A DNA stretch of 64,000 nucleotides from JBNPEO01 sp050490315 (GCF_050490315.1 NZ_JBNPEO010000007.1:1-64000), one strand, 5' to 3'; positions 34,685 to 44,092 are shown, counted from the first letter of the stretch. Made by a program: numbers and translations. The notes: generated by a model from the sequence alone, not told the origin.

Positions 34685-35848
34685 TTAGCGTCGCGCCTGA
34701 TTGTTGCGTTTGCCAACAGTTTTTCCTGTGATGGCACTGACAACCGTCTGTTGGCGCAAAAGACCAGTGACCCGTCCGGCGTCGTCAATCACCGCATAGT
34801 CACGGCCCTCAAGTTTTGCCAGATAGTGCACCAAGTCTTCGCCCGCAGCAGCGCCGGGCACATAGGCTCCTGGCGAGAGCGCAAAAGACACTGCCGTCAC
34901 CGGGGTAGATGCTTGGGATTGGGCTGGAACGCCCGCAAGAGCCGCGTCATCCACCACTCCCTGAGGCTTTCCGTCAGGCGCGCATAGTACGACGGCGAGT
35001 GAACCGCCGTCGTTCATTCGCAAAACGTCCGCGACGGTCGCCGAATTCGGTACACCGATCGCTGGCACGGAGAGCGAGGCTGCCGAAATGGCAGGCAAAC
35101 GTAAACGCATCTTTGCGTGGTTGATGGCGGCGCTGGCGCCGCTCCACAAGAACCAAGCGACCAGAATGGAGATGATCCCGAAGCTGAAGTCCAGACCATC
35201 GCCGCGGAGCAACGGTAGGACCACAAACCACAGCAAAATGCCCACTACGATAATGCGCCCGGCCCAGCCAGCTGCAATGGTGCCGCGTTCGTGACTACCG
35301 GTAGTTTTCCACACGATGGATTCAACAATCCGGCCCCCGTCTAGCGGAATACCGGGAAGTACGTTGAAGATAGCGATCACAAAGTTGGCCCAGACAAAAA
35401 TGTTAGCCAAAACACCAGCAACACCGCTTGGGTTGGCAGTGCTGACAAAGAGCCATGCCCCACCAGCCAGAATGAAGTTTGCCGCTGGCCCAGCGAGGGC
35501 AACGACCACCGATTTGCCGGGAGTTGCCGTGAAAACATCAAATTGTGTATGGCCGCCCCAAAGGTTGAGGACAATCTTTTCGGTGGGCCAGCCAAAAATC
35601 CGGGCGGTCAGTGCGTGAGCAAGCTCGTGCGCCAACACTGAGAGCAAAAGCAACACTGAATAACTGAAGGCAACTAGATAAGCGCCGGCACCGAGATGAG
35701 GCATTCCGCGCTGCAGTACTGGGCCAAACATAATGACTGTCAGAGCTGCGATGATAAACCACGAGTAGGCCAGAATGATTGGTACCCCGGCGATACGACC
35801 GAGGTGGATGCCTTCGCGTGAGTTTGTAGTGTGTTCGGGGGCAGACAT
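34685..35848 (-). CDS. Site-2-protease-like M50 metallopeptidase with CBS pair
   Basis: An intramembrane zinc protease of 387 residues. The zinc motif HELAH is at 74-78 inside a membrane helix. The second metal site is around D170 in NVLPGIPLDGGRI, and other hydrophobic helices complete the six-pass S2P-like core. After about residue 265 come two CBS domains (VPAIGVPNSATVADVLRMND, then AVIDDAGRVTGLLRQQTVVS) that may bind adenine nucleotides and regulate activity. Similar actinobacterial proteins are called Rip3-like; substrates are unknown. The ATG directly follows the stop of the HAD gene (TAAATG), so the two are coupled. Confidence 0.9.
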   Translation of the reverse strand: MSAPEHTTNSREGIHLGRIAGVPIILAYSWFIIAALTVIMFGPVLQRGMPHLGAGAYLVAFSYSVLLLLSVLAHELAHALTARIFGWPTEKIVLNLWGGHTQFDVFTATPGKSVVVALAGPAANFILAGGAWLFVSTANPSGVAGVLANIFVWANFVIAIFNVLPGIPLDGGRIVESIVWKTTGSHERGTIAAGWAGRIIVVGILLWFVVLPLLRGDGLDFSFGIISILVAWFLWSGASAAINHAKMRLRLPAISAASLSVPAIGVPNSATVADVLRMNDGGSLAVVLCAPDGKPQGVVDDAALAGVPAQSQASTPVTAVSFALSPGAYVPGAAAGEDLVHYLAKLEGRDYAVIDDAGRVTGLLRQQTVVSAITGKTVGKRNNQARR

Positions 35849-36577
35849 TTAGTGGCTACCTGCTTTCGCTTGGGCAACCCTAAAGTCTTGCAGCACTGCG
35901 TGGAGGTCATGGACGTCCTTGCCGTGGAGCGAATCCCAAAGGACCGATGCGGATCCCTCCGGGATGTCGATCACGTGGGGCACGCCGACCGTGACGAGGC
36001 CCGAGGATACAGCGGCCTGAATTCCGGGGATGGAATCTTCCAATGCCACACAGTGCTCGGTACCTAGCTCTGGATCGGTCCTGCGCAAACGTTCCACTGC
36101 CGTGGTGTAGGCCTCCGGGTGTGGTTTGCCGTGCGTTACCGAATCGCCAGTCACAAGGAACTCAAAATAGGGTTCGGGCAGGCTCTCAGCAACCACAGTG
36201 GCCATGGGCCGCTCAGACATGGTCACCATTGCGCAGCGAATATCTGCTTGGTACAGGCTGTCCAGGAGCTCACGTGCGCCGGGACGCCATGGAACACGCT
36301 GTTGGATTCGCTCAATGACTTCGCCGCTGAGGTGGTCGATGATCTCGCGTGATTCCATCTCCACGCCGGCACGTTGCAGGATCTTGCTGGAGTGGACCAA
36401 AGACTGCCCTACAAGCTGCATAGCCTGCTCGTGAGACCACTTTCCGCCGAATCGTTCAACGAGGCCGTGTTCGGCAGCTATCCAATAGGGCTCGGTGTCC
36501 ACGAGTGTCCCATCCATATCCCAAAGAACTGCCTTAAGCTGAGGAAAATGATTGGCATTGAGGGCCGAAGTCTGCAT
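35849..36577 (-). CDS. HAD-superfamily hydrolase (beta-phosphoglucomutase-like)
   Basis: A 242-residue HAD hydrolase of the capped subclass with helical cap. Motif I is VLWDMDGTLVDTEPYW, with the nucleophile Asp and the acid Asp two residues later. Motif II is MVTMSERP, motif III lies around HGKPHPEAYTTA, and motif IV is VALEDSIPGIQAAVSSG. Such enzymes dephosphorylate or isomerise sugar phosphates; the substrate is not readable. The start is ATG at 36577 with GGAGG just ahead. The frame is open back to 36625 but without a better site. It is coupled to the downstream M50 protease gene and divergent from the PAC2 gene. Confidence 0.88.
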   Translation of the reverse strand: MQTSALNANHFPQLKAVLWDMDGTLVDTEPYWIAAEHGLVERFGGKWSHEQAMQLVGQSLVHSSKILQRAGVEMESREIIDHLSGEVIERIQQRVPWRPGARELLDSLYQADIRCAMVTMSERPMATVVAESLPEPYFEFLVTGDSVTHGKPHPEAYTTAVERLRRTDPELGTEHCVALEDSIPGIQAAVSSGLVTVGVPHVIDIPEGSASVLWDSLHGKDVHDLHAVLQDFRVAQAKAGSH

Positions 36578-36704
36578 GCCCTCCAGTCTACGGTGAGCTG
36601 CTGATGAGTCACGGGTGTTGAACACAAATGCGCCATGGGCGAATATTTGCCAGTCTTGAACGCCGTACCGTTACCAGCGCCATGCTTCGACGTAGGGTAA
36701 TGAA

Positions 36705-37595
36705 ATGAACAGCTTCGAAGAGAATCTGGACTCCGTGGCCGCAAAGCTTCTGAAGAACGTGCCCGACGGCGAGCGGGTCACCGTCATGGTGGCCGCCTTT
36801 GAGGGCTGGAACGACGCCGGTGAGGCTGCCAGCGATGCCTTGCGCCATCTGATTCATGCATGGAACGCAAAAAAGATCGCGGTCATCGATGCTGATGAGT
36901 TTTACGACTTCCAGTTCACCCGACCCACTATTCGTACAACGGCCTCGGGCGCCCGGAAAATCAAGTGGCCGTCCACCAAAATTTCCAAGGCGTCACTGCC
37001 TGACCGCAACGTAGATGTGGTTTTTGTTCACGGCACAGAACCTTCATACAAGTGGCGGGCCTACACGGCCGAAGTCCTGCTTCAGGCTGAACAATTGAAC
37101 GTGGACTATGTGATCTTGGTGGGCGCGCTCTTAGCCGATGTCCCCCACACCCGGCCCATCCCCATCACTACCACTTGTGATGATCCGGAAGTACGTGAGC
37201 GCCTGAACCTCGAAGCCTCCAACTACGAGGGGCCGGTGGGCATTGTGAGTGTTCTCGGCGAAATGGCGAAACTCGCTGGAATCCCAGCGATTTCTCTCTG
37301 GGCAGCCGTGCCGCATTATGTTGCTCAGTCCCCGTCTCCCAAAGCCCAGCTCGCCCTACTGCACGGGATCGAGGATCTCTTGGAGATTCCTCTGGACACC
37401 GCTGACGTGGCGGAAGACGCGGAAGCCTGGGAGCGCGGTGTCAACGAACTTGCTACGGACGATCCAGAAATCGCTGCCTACGTCCGGCAACTTGAAGAAG
37501 CGAAAGATACCGCCGAGTTGCCGGAGGCCAGCGGGGAATCGATCGCCCGCGAGTTTGAGCGGTACCTCAAACGCCGCGGGCAAGAAAACCCTTAG
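36705..37595 (+). CDS. PAC2-family protein
   Basis: A 296-residue member of the PAC2 family, related to a eukaryotic and archaeal proteasome assembly chaperone. Recognised by VMVAAFEGWNDAGEAASDAL near the N-terminus, DADEFYDFQFTRPTIR, VVFVHGTEPSYKWRAYTAEV, VGALLADVPHTRP, and ISLWAAVPHYVAQSPSPKA. Bacterial members occur near the Pup-proteasome in actinobacteria, but assembly function in bacteria is not established, and linkage here is only regional. The 3' end overlaps the end of the convergent mshC gene by four bases. Confidence 0.9.
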   Translation: MNSFEENLDSVAAKLLKNVPDGERVTVMVAAFEGWNDAGEAASDALRHLIHAWNAKKIAVIDADEFYDFQFTRPTIRTTASGARKIKWPSTKISKASLPDRNVDVVFVHGTEPSYKWRAYTAEVLLQAEQLNVDYVILVGALLADVPHTRPIPITTTCDDPEVRERLNLEASNYEGPVGIVSVLGEMAKLAGIPAISLWAAVPHYVAQSPSPKAQLALLHGIEDLLEIPLDTADVAEDAEAWERGVNELATDDPEIAAYVRQLEEAKDTAELPEASGESIAREFERYLKRRGQENP

Positions 37596-38875
37596 AGTTC
37601 GATTCCCAAAATTGCGTTGATGGCGGAGCTAATCAGAGTGGCGTCAGCTTCAGAATTTTCAGCTGTGGCGCTTGAACTGTGTGTTTGTTCAGCCCAAGCA
37701 TCAACGGCCACCAAGGCGCCGGGCGCATCTAGATCGTGTGCAATGTGCTCGCGAATAGCAGCAATGAGTGGGTTAGCGCTGCCGGCTGGCGTGCTCGTGA
37801 GAGCGCCGCGCCAGCGTGCTAGGCGTTCCTGGGCCTGGGTTAGGAGCGCATCCGTCCAGAACCAGTCTTGACGGTAATGGTTACTCATCACAGCAAGCCG
37901 GATAGCAGCGGGGTCCTCCCCTGCCTTCCGCAGAGCCGAAACCAAGACCAAGTTACCCAGTGACTTACTCATCTTTTCGCCGTCGAGACCCACCATCCCG
38001 GTATGGGCATAGTGCAAGGCCATGTCCTTGCCGCTCAAAGAGAATGCGTGGCCAGCCCCCATCTCGTGGTGAGGGAAGATCAGGTCGGAACCTCCGCCTT
38101 GAACCGTGAACGGTGTGGGGAGGAAGCGTTGGGAAATAACGGTGCATTCAATGTGCCAACCTGGACGGCCGTTGCCTAGAGTTCCGCCATCCCAATGGGG
38201 CTCGCCAGACCGGGCCACGCGCCACAACAGTGGGTCCAGCCGGTGACGCTTACCGGCGCGGTCTGGGTCTCCACCGCGTTCGGCGAACAACGGAAGCATT
38301 TGGTCTTCGCTGAGCCCGGACACCGAGCCAAGCTCCCAAGAGTGAACCGCATGCCCGGCCGCTGAAGCAGCAACAGTGTCGTAATAAATGTCGCCATCGG
38401 GGGCGCCATCAGTACCAACCACGGGGTAGGCGAGTCCGGCCGCGATCAGCCGCTCTACCTCGGGAACAATCCACTCGATGGCTTCAACGGCACCAACGTA
38501 GTGAGCCGGAGCAATCACGTTGAGAGCTTCCATGTCGGCGCGGAACAGCTCAGTCTGCTCTACAGCAAGGTCCCGCCAGTCCACGCCGGTCGCAGTGGCG
38601 CGCTCTAAGAGTGGGTCGTCGACGTCCGTCACGTTCTGCACGTAACTCACGCTTTGACCGCCATCTCGCCATGCACGGTTCAACAGGTCAAAGGCGAGAT
38701 AGGTCGAAGCGTGACCCATATGAGTTGCGTCATAGGGGGTGATGCCGCAGACATACATCGACTGCGAGCCGGTCTGTTCGATCACATCCAAGCGACCTTT
38801 AGCGGTATCAAAAATGCGAACCGCTGGCATGGAGCCGGGGATTTCAGGGACAGGACGGGATTTCCAAGCTTTCAC
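37592..38875 (-). CDS. mshC: Mycothiol ligase MshC (Cys to GlcN-Ins)
   Basis: Joins cysteine to glucosaminyl-inositol with ATP, the third step of mycothiol biosynthesis. It is a paralogue of cysteinyl-tRNA synthetase without the anticodon-binding domain. The 427 residues show C43 in YVCGITPYDATHMGHA (zinc ligand plus HIGH-like HMGH at 52-55), QNVTDVDDPLLERA, FPHHEMGAGHAFS, and the KMSKSLGN loop. The length and the missing tRNA-binding C-terminus separate MshC from CysS. Start GTG at 38875, 15 bases after the uppP stop, so the two share a transcript. Confidence 0.95.
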   Translation of the reverse strand: MKAWKSRPVPEIPGSMPAVRIFDTAKGRLDVIEQTGSQSMYVCGITPYDATHMGHASTYLAFDLLNRAWRDGGQSVSYVQNVTDVDDPLLERATATGVDWRDLAVEQTELFRADMEALNVIAPAHYVGAVEAIEWIVPEVERLIAAGLAYPVVGTDGAPDGDIYYDTVAASAAGHAVHSWELGSVSGLSEDQMLPLFAERGGDPDRAGKRHRLDPLLWRVARSGEPHWDGGTLGNGRPGWHIECTVISQRFLPTPFTVQGGGSDLIFPHHEMGAGHAFSLSGKDMALHYAHTGMVGLDGEKMSKSLGNLVLVSALRKAGEDPAAIRLAVMSNHYRQDWFWTDALLTQAQERLARWRGALTSTPAGSANPLIAAIREHIAHDLDAPGALVAVDAWAEQTHSSSATAENSEADATLISSAINAILGIEL

Positions 38876-38890
38876 TGTTCAAGCCTAGTG

Positions 38891-39724
38891 CTACGCGGCA
38901 ATGACGTTGAAACCCAACAGGATGTAAAGCATAAGGCCCAGGGCAATTCGGTACCAGACAAAAAGGCGGTAGCTACGGGTGCTGACGTATTTGAGGAACC
39001 AGCCGATGATAAAGAAGCCCACCACAAACGCAATAACAGTTGCCAGCGCAGTTTCGCCCAAACCATAAGGGCCGGTGAGCCCGTCATGGGAAAGGACCTT
39101 GTAGAGCTGGTAAAGGCCACTACCAAAAACGGCGGGGATGGCCAGAAGGAACGAATAACGGGCTGCGGCTTCGCGTGTGTAACCCATCAATAGACCTGCT
39201 GAGATGGTGCCACCAGACCGTGAAACACCCGGAATAAGTGCCAGAGCCTGCGCCAAGCCAAACAGGATGCCGTGCTTAACGCTGATGTCGCTCAGCTCAC
39301 GAGTCTGCTTTCCCACTGCATCCGCTACGGCTAGGACAAGACCAAAAACGATCAGCATGGTGGCAACAATCCACATACTGCGCAAAACGCTTTCAATCTG
39401 GTCTTGGAAGAGCAAGCCCAAAATGATGATGGGAAGGCTACCAATGATGATCAGCCAGCCCATCCGAGCGTCTGGATCTTGGCGACTGATACGGCCTGTG
39501 AGTGAACCAAACCAGGCCTTGATAATCCGGACGATGTCCCGCCAGAAGTAAACCAGTACAGCTGTCTCGGTGCCCAGCTGGGTAATAGCGGTAAACGCAG
39601 CACCTGGATCCGATGCGTTGGGTAAAAACTCACCCACAATTCGCAAGTGTGCGCTTGAGGAAACGGGGAGGAACTCAGTCAGTCCCTGTACTAGGCCGAG
39701 GAAGGCAGCTTCAATCCAATTCAC
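38891..39724 (-). CDS. uppP: Undecaprenyl-diphosphate phosphatase UppP/BacA
   Basis: Recycles the lipid carrier for cell-wall synthesis by removing one phosphate of undecaprenyl diphosphate at the outer membrane face. The 277 residues have eight hydrophobic segments and both signature regions: GLTEFLPVSSSAHLRIVGEF near the N-terminus (with conserved E and S) and LIPGVSRSGGTISAGLLMG with the catalytic arginine. Start GTG at 39724. It is upstream of mshC in one unit. Overexpression in bacteria gives bacitracin resistance. Confidence 0.95.
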   Translation of the reverse strand: MNWIEAAFLGLVQGLTEFLPVSSSAHLRIVGEFLPNASDPGAAFTAITQLGTETAVLVYFWRDIVRIIKAWFGSLTGRISRQDPDARMGWLIIIGSLPIIILGLLFQDQIESVLRSMWIVATMLIVFGLVLAVADAVGKQTRELSDISVKHGILFGLAQALALIPGVSRSGGTISAGLLMGYTREAAARYSFLLAIPAVFGSGLYQLYKVLSHDGLTGPYGLGETALATVIAFVVGFFIIGWFLKYVSTRSYRLFVWYRIALGLMLYILLGFNVIAA

Positions 39725-39775
39725 AGATTTGACCTTACTTCATAGGCCACCAATTTCAGCCGTAAGCTTGCAGAC

Positions 39776-40714
39776 ATGCAGCAAAGATTTGTCGGCGACA
39801 GTGGCCTCCGTGCCTCCGCACTGGGACTGGGCACCATGACATGGGGTTCAGGAATAGACGAGGACGTGGCCGCGGATCTTTTGCGGATTTTTTGCGATGC
39901 CGGTGGCAACCTAGTTGACACCTCCGCCGGATACACCAACGGAGCGGCGGAAGCTATTTTGGGCCAGCACCTTGGCCACACTGTGGCGCGTCAGGATCTA
40001 GTCCTTGTGAGCAAGGCTGGGCTGGAATACCGGAACGGACACCGAGGGGTGGATACGTCCCGCAGTGCAATGTTGAGTTCGCTGGATGCTTCATTAGTGC
40101 GGCTAGGCACTCCCTACTTGGACCTGTGGCTAGTAGATGCATGGGATCCGCACGTCCCACTGCAGGAGACACTTTCCGCCATGGACCTGGCCCTGAACAC
40201 GGGGCGCGTTCGTTATGTGGGATTCTCCAACTTTACTGGGTGGCAATCAGCCAAAGCTGCGGTGCAGGCACCCTTCACCGCCGTCGCGCACCAGATTGAA
40301 TACTCGTTACTTCAGCGGCAAGCGGAGGCCGAAGTGATTCCCGCTGCCTATGACGCTGGTCTGGGACTCTTGGCTTGGGCGCCGTTGGGCCGTGGTGTCC
40401 TCTCAGGCAAGTATCGTGGCCAAATTCCCACCGACTCGCGGGCCGCCAATGAAGAGTGGGCCGACTATGTGGAGCCCTATTTAGCCACAAGGCCATCGCG
40501 CATTGTTGAGGCGCTGTGGACTGCATCGCAGGGTTTGGATAGCTCACCGGCGCAATTAGCTCTTGCGTGGTTATTGGCTCAAGAAAACGTTAGTTCGGCA
40601 ATTGTGGGGCCACGCTCTGCGCAACAATTGCAACAATTACTGGGTGCTGAAGAGGTTCGGCTCCCCGAGCAAATCTCACAGGTGCTCAGCGAAGTGTCTG
40701 AACGGGCGAATTAG
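39776..40714 (+). CDS. Aldo/keto reductase
   Basis: A 312-residue NADPH-dependent reductase of the AKR superfamily. It begins MQQRFVGDSGLRASALGLGT, then GGNLVDTSAGYTNGAAEAIL (D and Y of the catalytic tetrad), LVLVSKAGLEYRNG (catalytic K), YLDLWLVDAWDPHVPLQETL (the usual LxHxxD histidine region reads DAWDPH), and SSAIVGPRSAQQLQQL for cofactor binding. Substrate not readable. It is divergent from uppP and converges on the acidic small gene, with four bases overlap. Confidence 0.88.
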   Translation: MQQRFVGDSGLRASALGLGTMTWGSGIDEDVAADLLRIFCDAGGNLVDTSAGYTNGAAEAILGQHLGHTVARQDLVLVSKAGLEYRNGHRGVDTSRSAMLSSLDASLVRLGTPYLDLWLVDAWDPHVPLQETLSAMDLALNTGRVRYVGFSNFTGWQSAKAAVQAPFTAVAHQIEYSLLQRQAEAEVIPAAYDAGLGLLAWAPLGRGVLSGKYRGQIPTDSRAANEEWADYVEPYLATRPSRIVEALWTASQGLDSSPAQLALAWLLAQENVSSAIVGPRSAQQLQQLLGAEEVRLPEQISQVLSEVSERAN

Positions 40715-40989
40715 TCCTCGACGGGTTCGAAGTCGTCCTCGTCCTGTGAATCTTCGTCTGAATCTTCGTCATCAAAGTCGTCATCGTCTTCTTCGAAGAC
40801 TTGAAGCGGTGTAACTTCGCCGTACGCTTCATAAAGAGCATCTTCGTAGACTTCAAAAGCGTCTGCGACGGCGAAAAAGGCTGCTTCAACGGCTGGGTCT
40901 CCATCGCTTCGGCGACTGGCGGCCGCCGCGAGGTGTTCCTCGAGGGCGGCCGTCAAAGACTGTAAGGCGACACGCGGATCGATGCTCAT
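40711..40989 (-). CDS. Small acidic protein of unknown function
   Basis: A 92-residue protein. Residues 1-68 look like a helical domain (VALQSLTAALEEHLAAAASR, VEAAFFAVADAFEVYEDALY). The last 25 residues are almost entirely Asp, Glu, Ser, Gln and Phe and should be disordered and strongly negative. Relatives in Arthrobacter have been labelled primosomal protein, without evidence I can see in the sequence. It is divergent from the DUF5703 gene, 39 bases apart. Confidence 0.75.
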   Translation of the reverse strand: MSIDPRVALQSLTAALEEHLAAAASRRSDGDPAVEAAFFAVADAFEVYEDALYEAYGEVTPLQVFEEDDDDFDDEDSDEDSQDEDDFEPVED

Positions 40990-41028
40990 ACGTTCACGTT
41001 AGCCGGAAAAGTAACAAAATGGAGGGCT

Positions 41029-41262
41029 ATGAAGGAACAATTTCCAGCAGCAGCTGTACGACGCAGCCGGGACTTCGCGCGCCAGTACGAATACATGGTG
41101 CTTACAGTCCCCCGCAGCGAGTCAATCGGTGATGCGCGCCAACGCCTTGTTGAACATTCGGAGTACGGCAAATGGGAATTGGAGCGCACAGTGATGTACA
41201 TGGGTGGTGCACGCCGTTTCTGGCTCCGCCGCAAAGTCCTCAGCGTCCAACGGACCATCTAG
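41029..41262 (+). CDS. DUF5703-family small protein
   Basis: A 77-residue basic protein with the compact family pattern QYEYMVLTVPRSESIGDARQ, VEHSEYGKWELERTVMY and GARRFWLRRKVLSVQRT. Function unknown. GGAGG five bases upstream fixes the ATG. It is common and conserved in Micrococcales as a stand-alone gene. Confidence 0.85.
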   Translation: MKEQFPAAAVRRSRDFARQYEYMVLTVPRSESIGDARQRLVEHSEYGKWELERTVMYMGGARRFWLRRKVLSVQRTI

Positions 41263-41290
41263 GGTCAATGCTCGAGTCAGCCTCCCGGTG

Positions 41291-42460
41291 CTAACTTTCT
41301 ATCGGCCCCAGCCACGCATTGGCCACCGTGGCGTGCGCTGACTCGTCATCAGATGGATGGAACATCCCGGCCAAAACGTCACGATACAGGCGCCCCAGCT
41401 CACTGCTTGACGAGTAGCTGCCGCCTCCAGAGACCCTGATGGCCAAGTCAACAACTGTCCGGGCTGTCTCAGTGGCACGCACTTTCAGACCTACAAGCTT
41501 GGGGAACCATTTACTGCCATGATCAACGAGTGAATCAACGTCACGGCCCACGGTGAGTAACTGAGGAAGTATGGCGTCCATCGCGATCGCTGCGTCGGCC
41601 ACTTTCCACCGAATGTCCGGATCCTGCGCGTAGCTTCGGCCACCATTTTTAAAGGAAGTGCGACGCTTCGCCGTAGCAACCCCCAGCTCCAAAGCCCTAT
41701 CCCCTACGCCTGTGTAAACAGCTGCCAAGAGGGTTTCGAAGCAGGCAAATATGGCAAAGATCAACGGGTCAGCGTTGGGGCCTACAGGCAGCTTACGGAA
41801 CACACGGTTGGAGGGAACTATTGCCCCTTCCAAGACGGTGGTGTTGGACTGGCTGGCTCGCATCCCCACAGTGTCCCAGTCATCAAGGATTCGATATCCT
41901 GGTGTGTCCCTGGTGATAAACCCGTGGACCAAAACAGGTTCAGGGCCACTAGAGTCCTTCCCGAAGATTCCCAAGCGGGTCCATGCTGGCGAAAGACTCG
42001 TGAAAATTTTAGTTCCTGTGAAGGAATAGCTTCCGTCATCTGAGGGGACGGCTTCGGTCCTGGAATCAAAGAGCACCGAATCATTGCCTGCTTCAGAATT
42101 GCCGAAGGCAAAAACTTCGCCTTGACCTGCTTCGTGCAGGACAAAGTCCAGACTCGTATCTCCGCGCTGAGCCAGCAAATGTGCGACGCCGGTCCACACC
42201 AAGTGCATATTCACCGCGAGCGCGGTGGCCGGGGCTGCCGTTGCAAGGCGGCGCTGAAGCAACGCCGCCGCTTCGAGCCCCAGACCCGATCCGCCGTCGT
42301 CCTTTGGAACGAACATCTTCAAGTACCCAGAGTCTTGAAGTTCCTTAAGATCCTCGTGGAAGAACTGGTTATTTTTGTCATAGCCTGCAGCACGTGAACG
42401 GATGCGCTCCAAAAGTTCATCGTTCAGGAGTGCTTTGTAGAGGTTTTGCTGGTCATTCAC
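41291..42460 (-). CDS. Acyl-CoA dehydrogenase family protein
   Basis: A 389-residue FAD-dependent dehydrogenase fold: N-terminal helices (LLERIRSRAAGYDKNNQF), middle beta domain (FAFGNSEAGNDSVLFDSR, SFTGTKIFTSLSPAWTRLGI), and C-terminal helical domain (AIFACFETLLAAVYTGVGDR, VSGGGSYSSSSELGRLYRD). It lacks an obvious catalytic Glu-Gly pair of short-chain enzymes, so it may belong to the DszC/SfnB-like monooxygenase side of the family. Substrate unknown. Start GTG at 42460 with AAAGGA ahead. It follows the M20 peptidase gene after a short tandem-repeat spacer. Confidence 0.85.
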   Translation of the reverse strand: MNDQQNLYKALLNDELLERIRSRAAGYDKNNQFFHEDLKELQDSGYLKMFVPKDDGGSGLGLEAAALLQRRLATAAPATALAVNMHLVWTGVAHLLAQRGDTSLDFVLHEAGQGEVFAFGNSEAGNDSVLFDSRTEAVPSDDGSYSFTGTKIFTSLSPAWTRLGIFGKDSSGPEPVLVHGFITRDTPGYRILDDWDTVGMRASQSNTTVLEGAIVPSNRVFRKLPVGPNADPLIFAIFACFETLLAAVYTGVGDRALELGVATAKRRTSFKNGGRSYAQDPDIRWKVADAAIAMDAILPQLLTVGRDVDSLVDHGSKWFPKLVGLKVRATETARTVVDLAIRVSGGGSYSSSSELGRLYRDVLAGMFHPSDDESAHATVANAWLGPIES

Positions 42461-42496
42461 GGCAGCTAAGTCCTTTCAATGGACCTTTGTTCAGAG

Positions 42497-42552
42497 GCAG
42501 AAGTGGTCAGTCGCAGAAGCGGTCAGTGGCAGAAGCGGTCAGTGGCAGAAGT
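42497..42552. repeat. Tandem repeat, 16-bp unit, about 3.5 copies
   Basis: Units GCAGAAGTGGTCAGTC, GCAGAAGCGGTCAGTG and GCAGAAGCGGTCAGTG are followed by a partial copy. They start at 42497, 42513, 42529 and 42545. The block fills the 119-bp gap between the peptidase and the acyl-CoA dehydrogenase genes. Confidence 0.9.
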
Positions 42553-42579
42553 TCCACTTGACCGGCTGGAACAGCGAAT

Positions 42580-43887
42580 CTAGTAGTTGGTGAGGAGTTG
42601 TTCCAACACCCGGGTGCCGAACTTGAGTGACTCGGCGGGGACACGCTCGTCCACGCCGTGGAACATGCCGGTGAAGTCGAGGTCATCAGGAAGCATCAGG
42701 GGTGCGAAGCCGTAACCGGTGATGCCCAGACGGCTCAGCGACTTGTTATCCGTACCGCCGGAGAGTGTGTACGGGAGGACTTTTGCGCCGGGATCCTGGC
42801 TGTGAAGGGCATCGATCATAGAGTCCACCAAGTTTCCTGAGAACGGAACTTCCAGGGACTCTCCCTTTTGCACGTAGCTAACGGCCACATCGGTTCCGGC
42901 AAGTTCGCGAACCTTTTCCAGAACCTGTTGCTCTTGGCCGGGCAGAGTTCGGCAGTCAATGAGAGCCTCAGCTGATTCAGGGATCACGTTGTGCTTGTAG
43001 CCACCCTTGAGCAGCGTGGGGTTGGACGTGTTCTGCAGCGTTGCTCCCACAAAACGAGCAACCGTGCCCAGTTCCTTCAACAGGAGTTCGGGATTGTCCG
43101 GATCGAATTCCACACCGGTAAGTTCCGTTACGCCATCTAAGAATTGACGTGTGGTGGGGGTGAGCTCAATGGGCCAACGGTACTCACCAATGCGTGTCAC
43201 GGCCGAGGCCAGTTTGGTCACGGCATTGTCTGTGTTGATTTGTGAGCCGTGGCCAGCGCGGCCGTGGGCCACGAGGCGCAACCACGAGAGCCCCTTTTCC
43301 GCAGTTTGGAGCAAGTAGGTTCGCTGACCACCAATGTTGGCAGAGAATCCACCAACCTCTGAGATGGCCTCAGTAGCGCCTTCAAAGAGTTCAGGACGGT
43401 TTTCTACTGCCCAACCGGCGCCGTAACTTCCGCCAGCCTCCTCGTCGGCATAAAACGCAAAAATGATGTCTCGTTTGGGCTTGATGCCTTTCCGGGCGAA
43501 GTCCCGCATCACCGAAAGGATCATCGAGTCCATGTCCTTCATGTCCACTGCGCCTCGTCCCCAGATGAGACCGTCCCGCAGTTCCCCGGCAAAGGGATCA
43601 ACTGACCACTGCTCTCTCAACGCGGGCACAACATCAAGGTGGCCATGGACCACCAAAGCTCCCTTTGCGGGGTCTGAGCCCTCCATGCGGGTGATGACAC
43701 TCGCCCGGCCTGGGGCGGATTCGAAGATCTCTGCTTCCAGACCAACTTCGGTAATCAATCCCGCAGTGTATTCGGCAGCTGCGCGCTCCCCCGGGCCAGT
43801 TCCATCACCAAAGTTGCTGGTGTCCATCCGGATTAACTCTTGGCAAATCCTGACGACTTCGTCTTCGGGCCTGGTCTGCTCAGTCAC
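42580..43887 (-). CDS. M20/M25/M40-family metallopeptidase
   Basis: A zinc-dependent exopeptidase or deacylase of 435 residues. Metal-site motifs are LVVHGHLDVVPALREQW (H and D), WGRGAVDMKDMDSMIL (bridging D), FAFYADEEAGGSYGAGW (E-E pair with general base), and PYTLSGGTDNKSLSRLGITG near the C-terminus. The dimerisation domain lies between (AHGRAGHGSQINTDNAVTKL). The start is GTG at 43887 with AGGAGG 4 bases ahead. The frame is open to 43923 but lacks a site. It probably acts on dipeptides or N-acyl amino acids; substrate not readable. Confidence 0.92.
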   Translation of the reverse strand: MTEQTRPEDEVVRICQELIRMDTSNFGDGTGPGERAAAEYTAGLITEVGLEAEIFESAPGRASVITRMEGSDPAKGALVVHGHLDVVPALREQWSVDPFAGELRDGLIWGRGAVDMKDMDSMILSVMRDFARKGIKPKRDIIFAFYADEEAGGSYGAGWAVENRPELFEGATEAISEVGGFSANIGGQRTYLLQTAEKGLSWLRLVAHGRAGHGSQINTDNAVTKLASAVTRIGEYRWPIELTPTTRQFLDGVTELTGVEFDPDNPELLLKELGTVARFVGATLQNTSNPTLLKGGYKHNVIPESAEALIDCRTLPGQEQQVLEKVRELAGTDVAVSYVQKGESLEVPFSGNLVDSMIDALHSQDPGAKVLPYTLSGGTDNKSLSRLGITGYGFAPLMLPDDLDFTGMFHGVDERVPAESLKFGTRVLEQLLTNY

Positions 43888-43995
43888 GTGTCCTCCTGTT
43901 ATTCGGATCGGCGAGAGTGCCACTTCTCAGACTACCCAGTTGTGGTGGGGAAACTTCCAGATTTTGGGCCTCAAAAGACCCCCGAGCTGGCCCGA

Positions 43996-44026
43996 TTGTT
44001 AGTTTCCGCAAAGTTCGTGTTAGAGT
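43996..44026 (+). promoter_or_regulatory. Possible promoter of tRNA-Leu
   Basis: TTGTTA (43996-44001) and TAGAGT (44021-44026) are 19 bases apart, slightly long for a primary-sigma promoter. The tRNA begins 66 bases downstream. Confidence 0.3.
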
Positions 44027-44092
44027 TTTTCTCGCTGCTTTTGAAGGAAACGAACCGGTTTTACAGCGGGTCGAATCGTCAAAATACACCCT

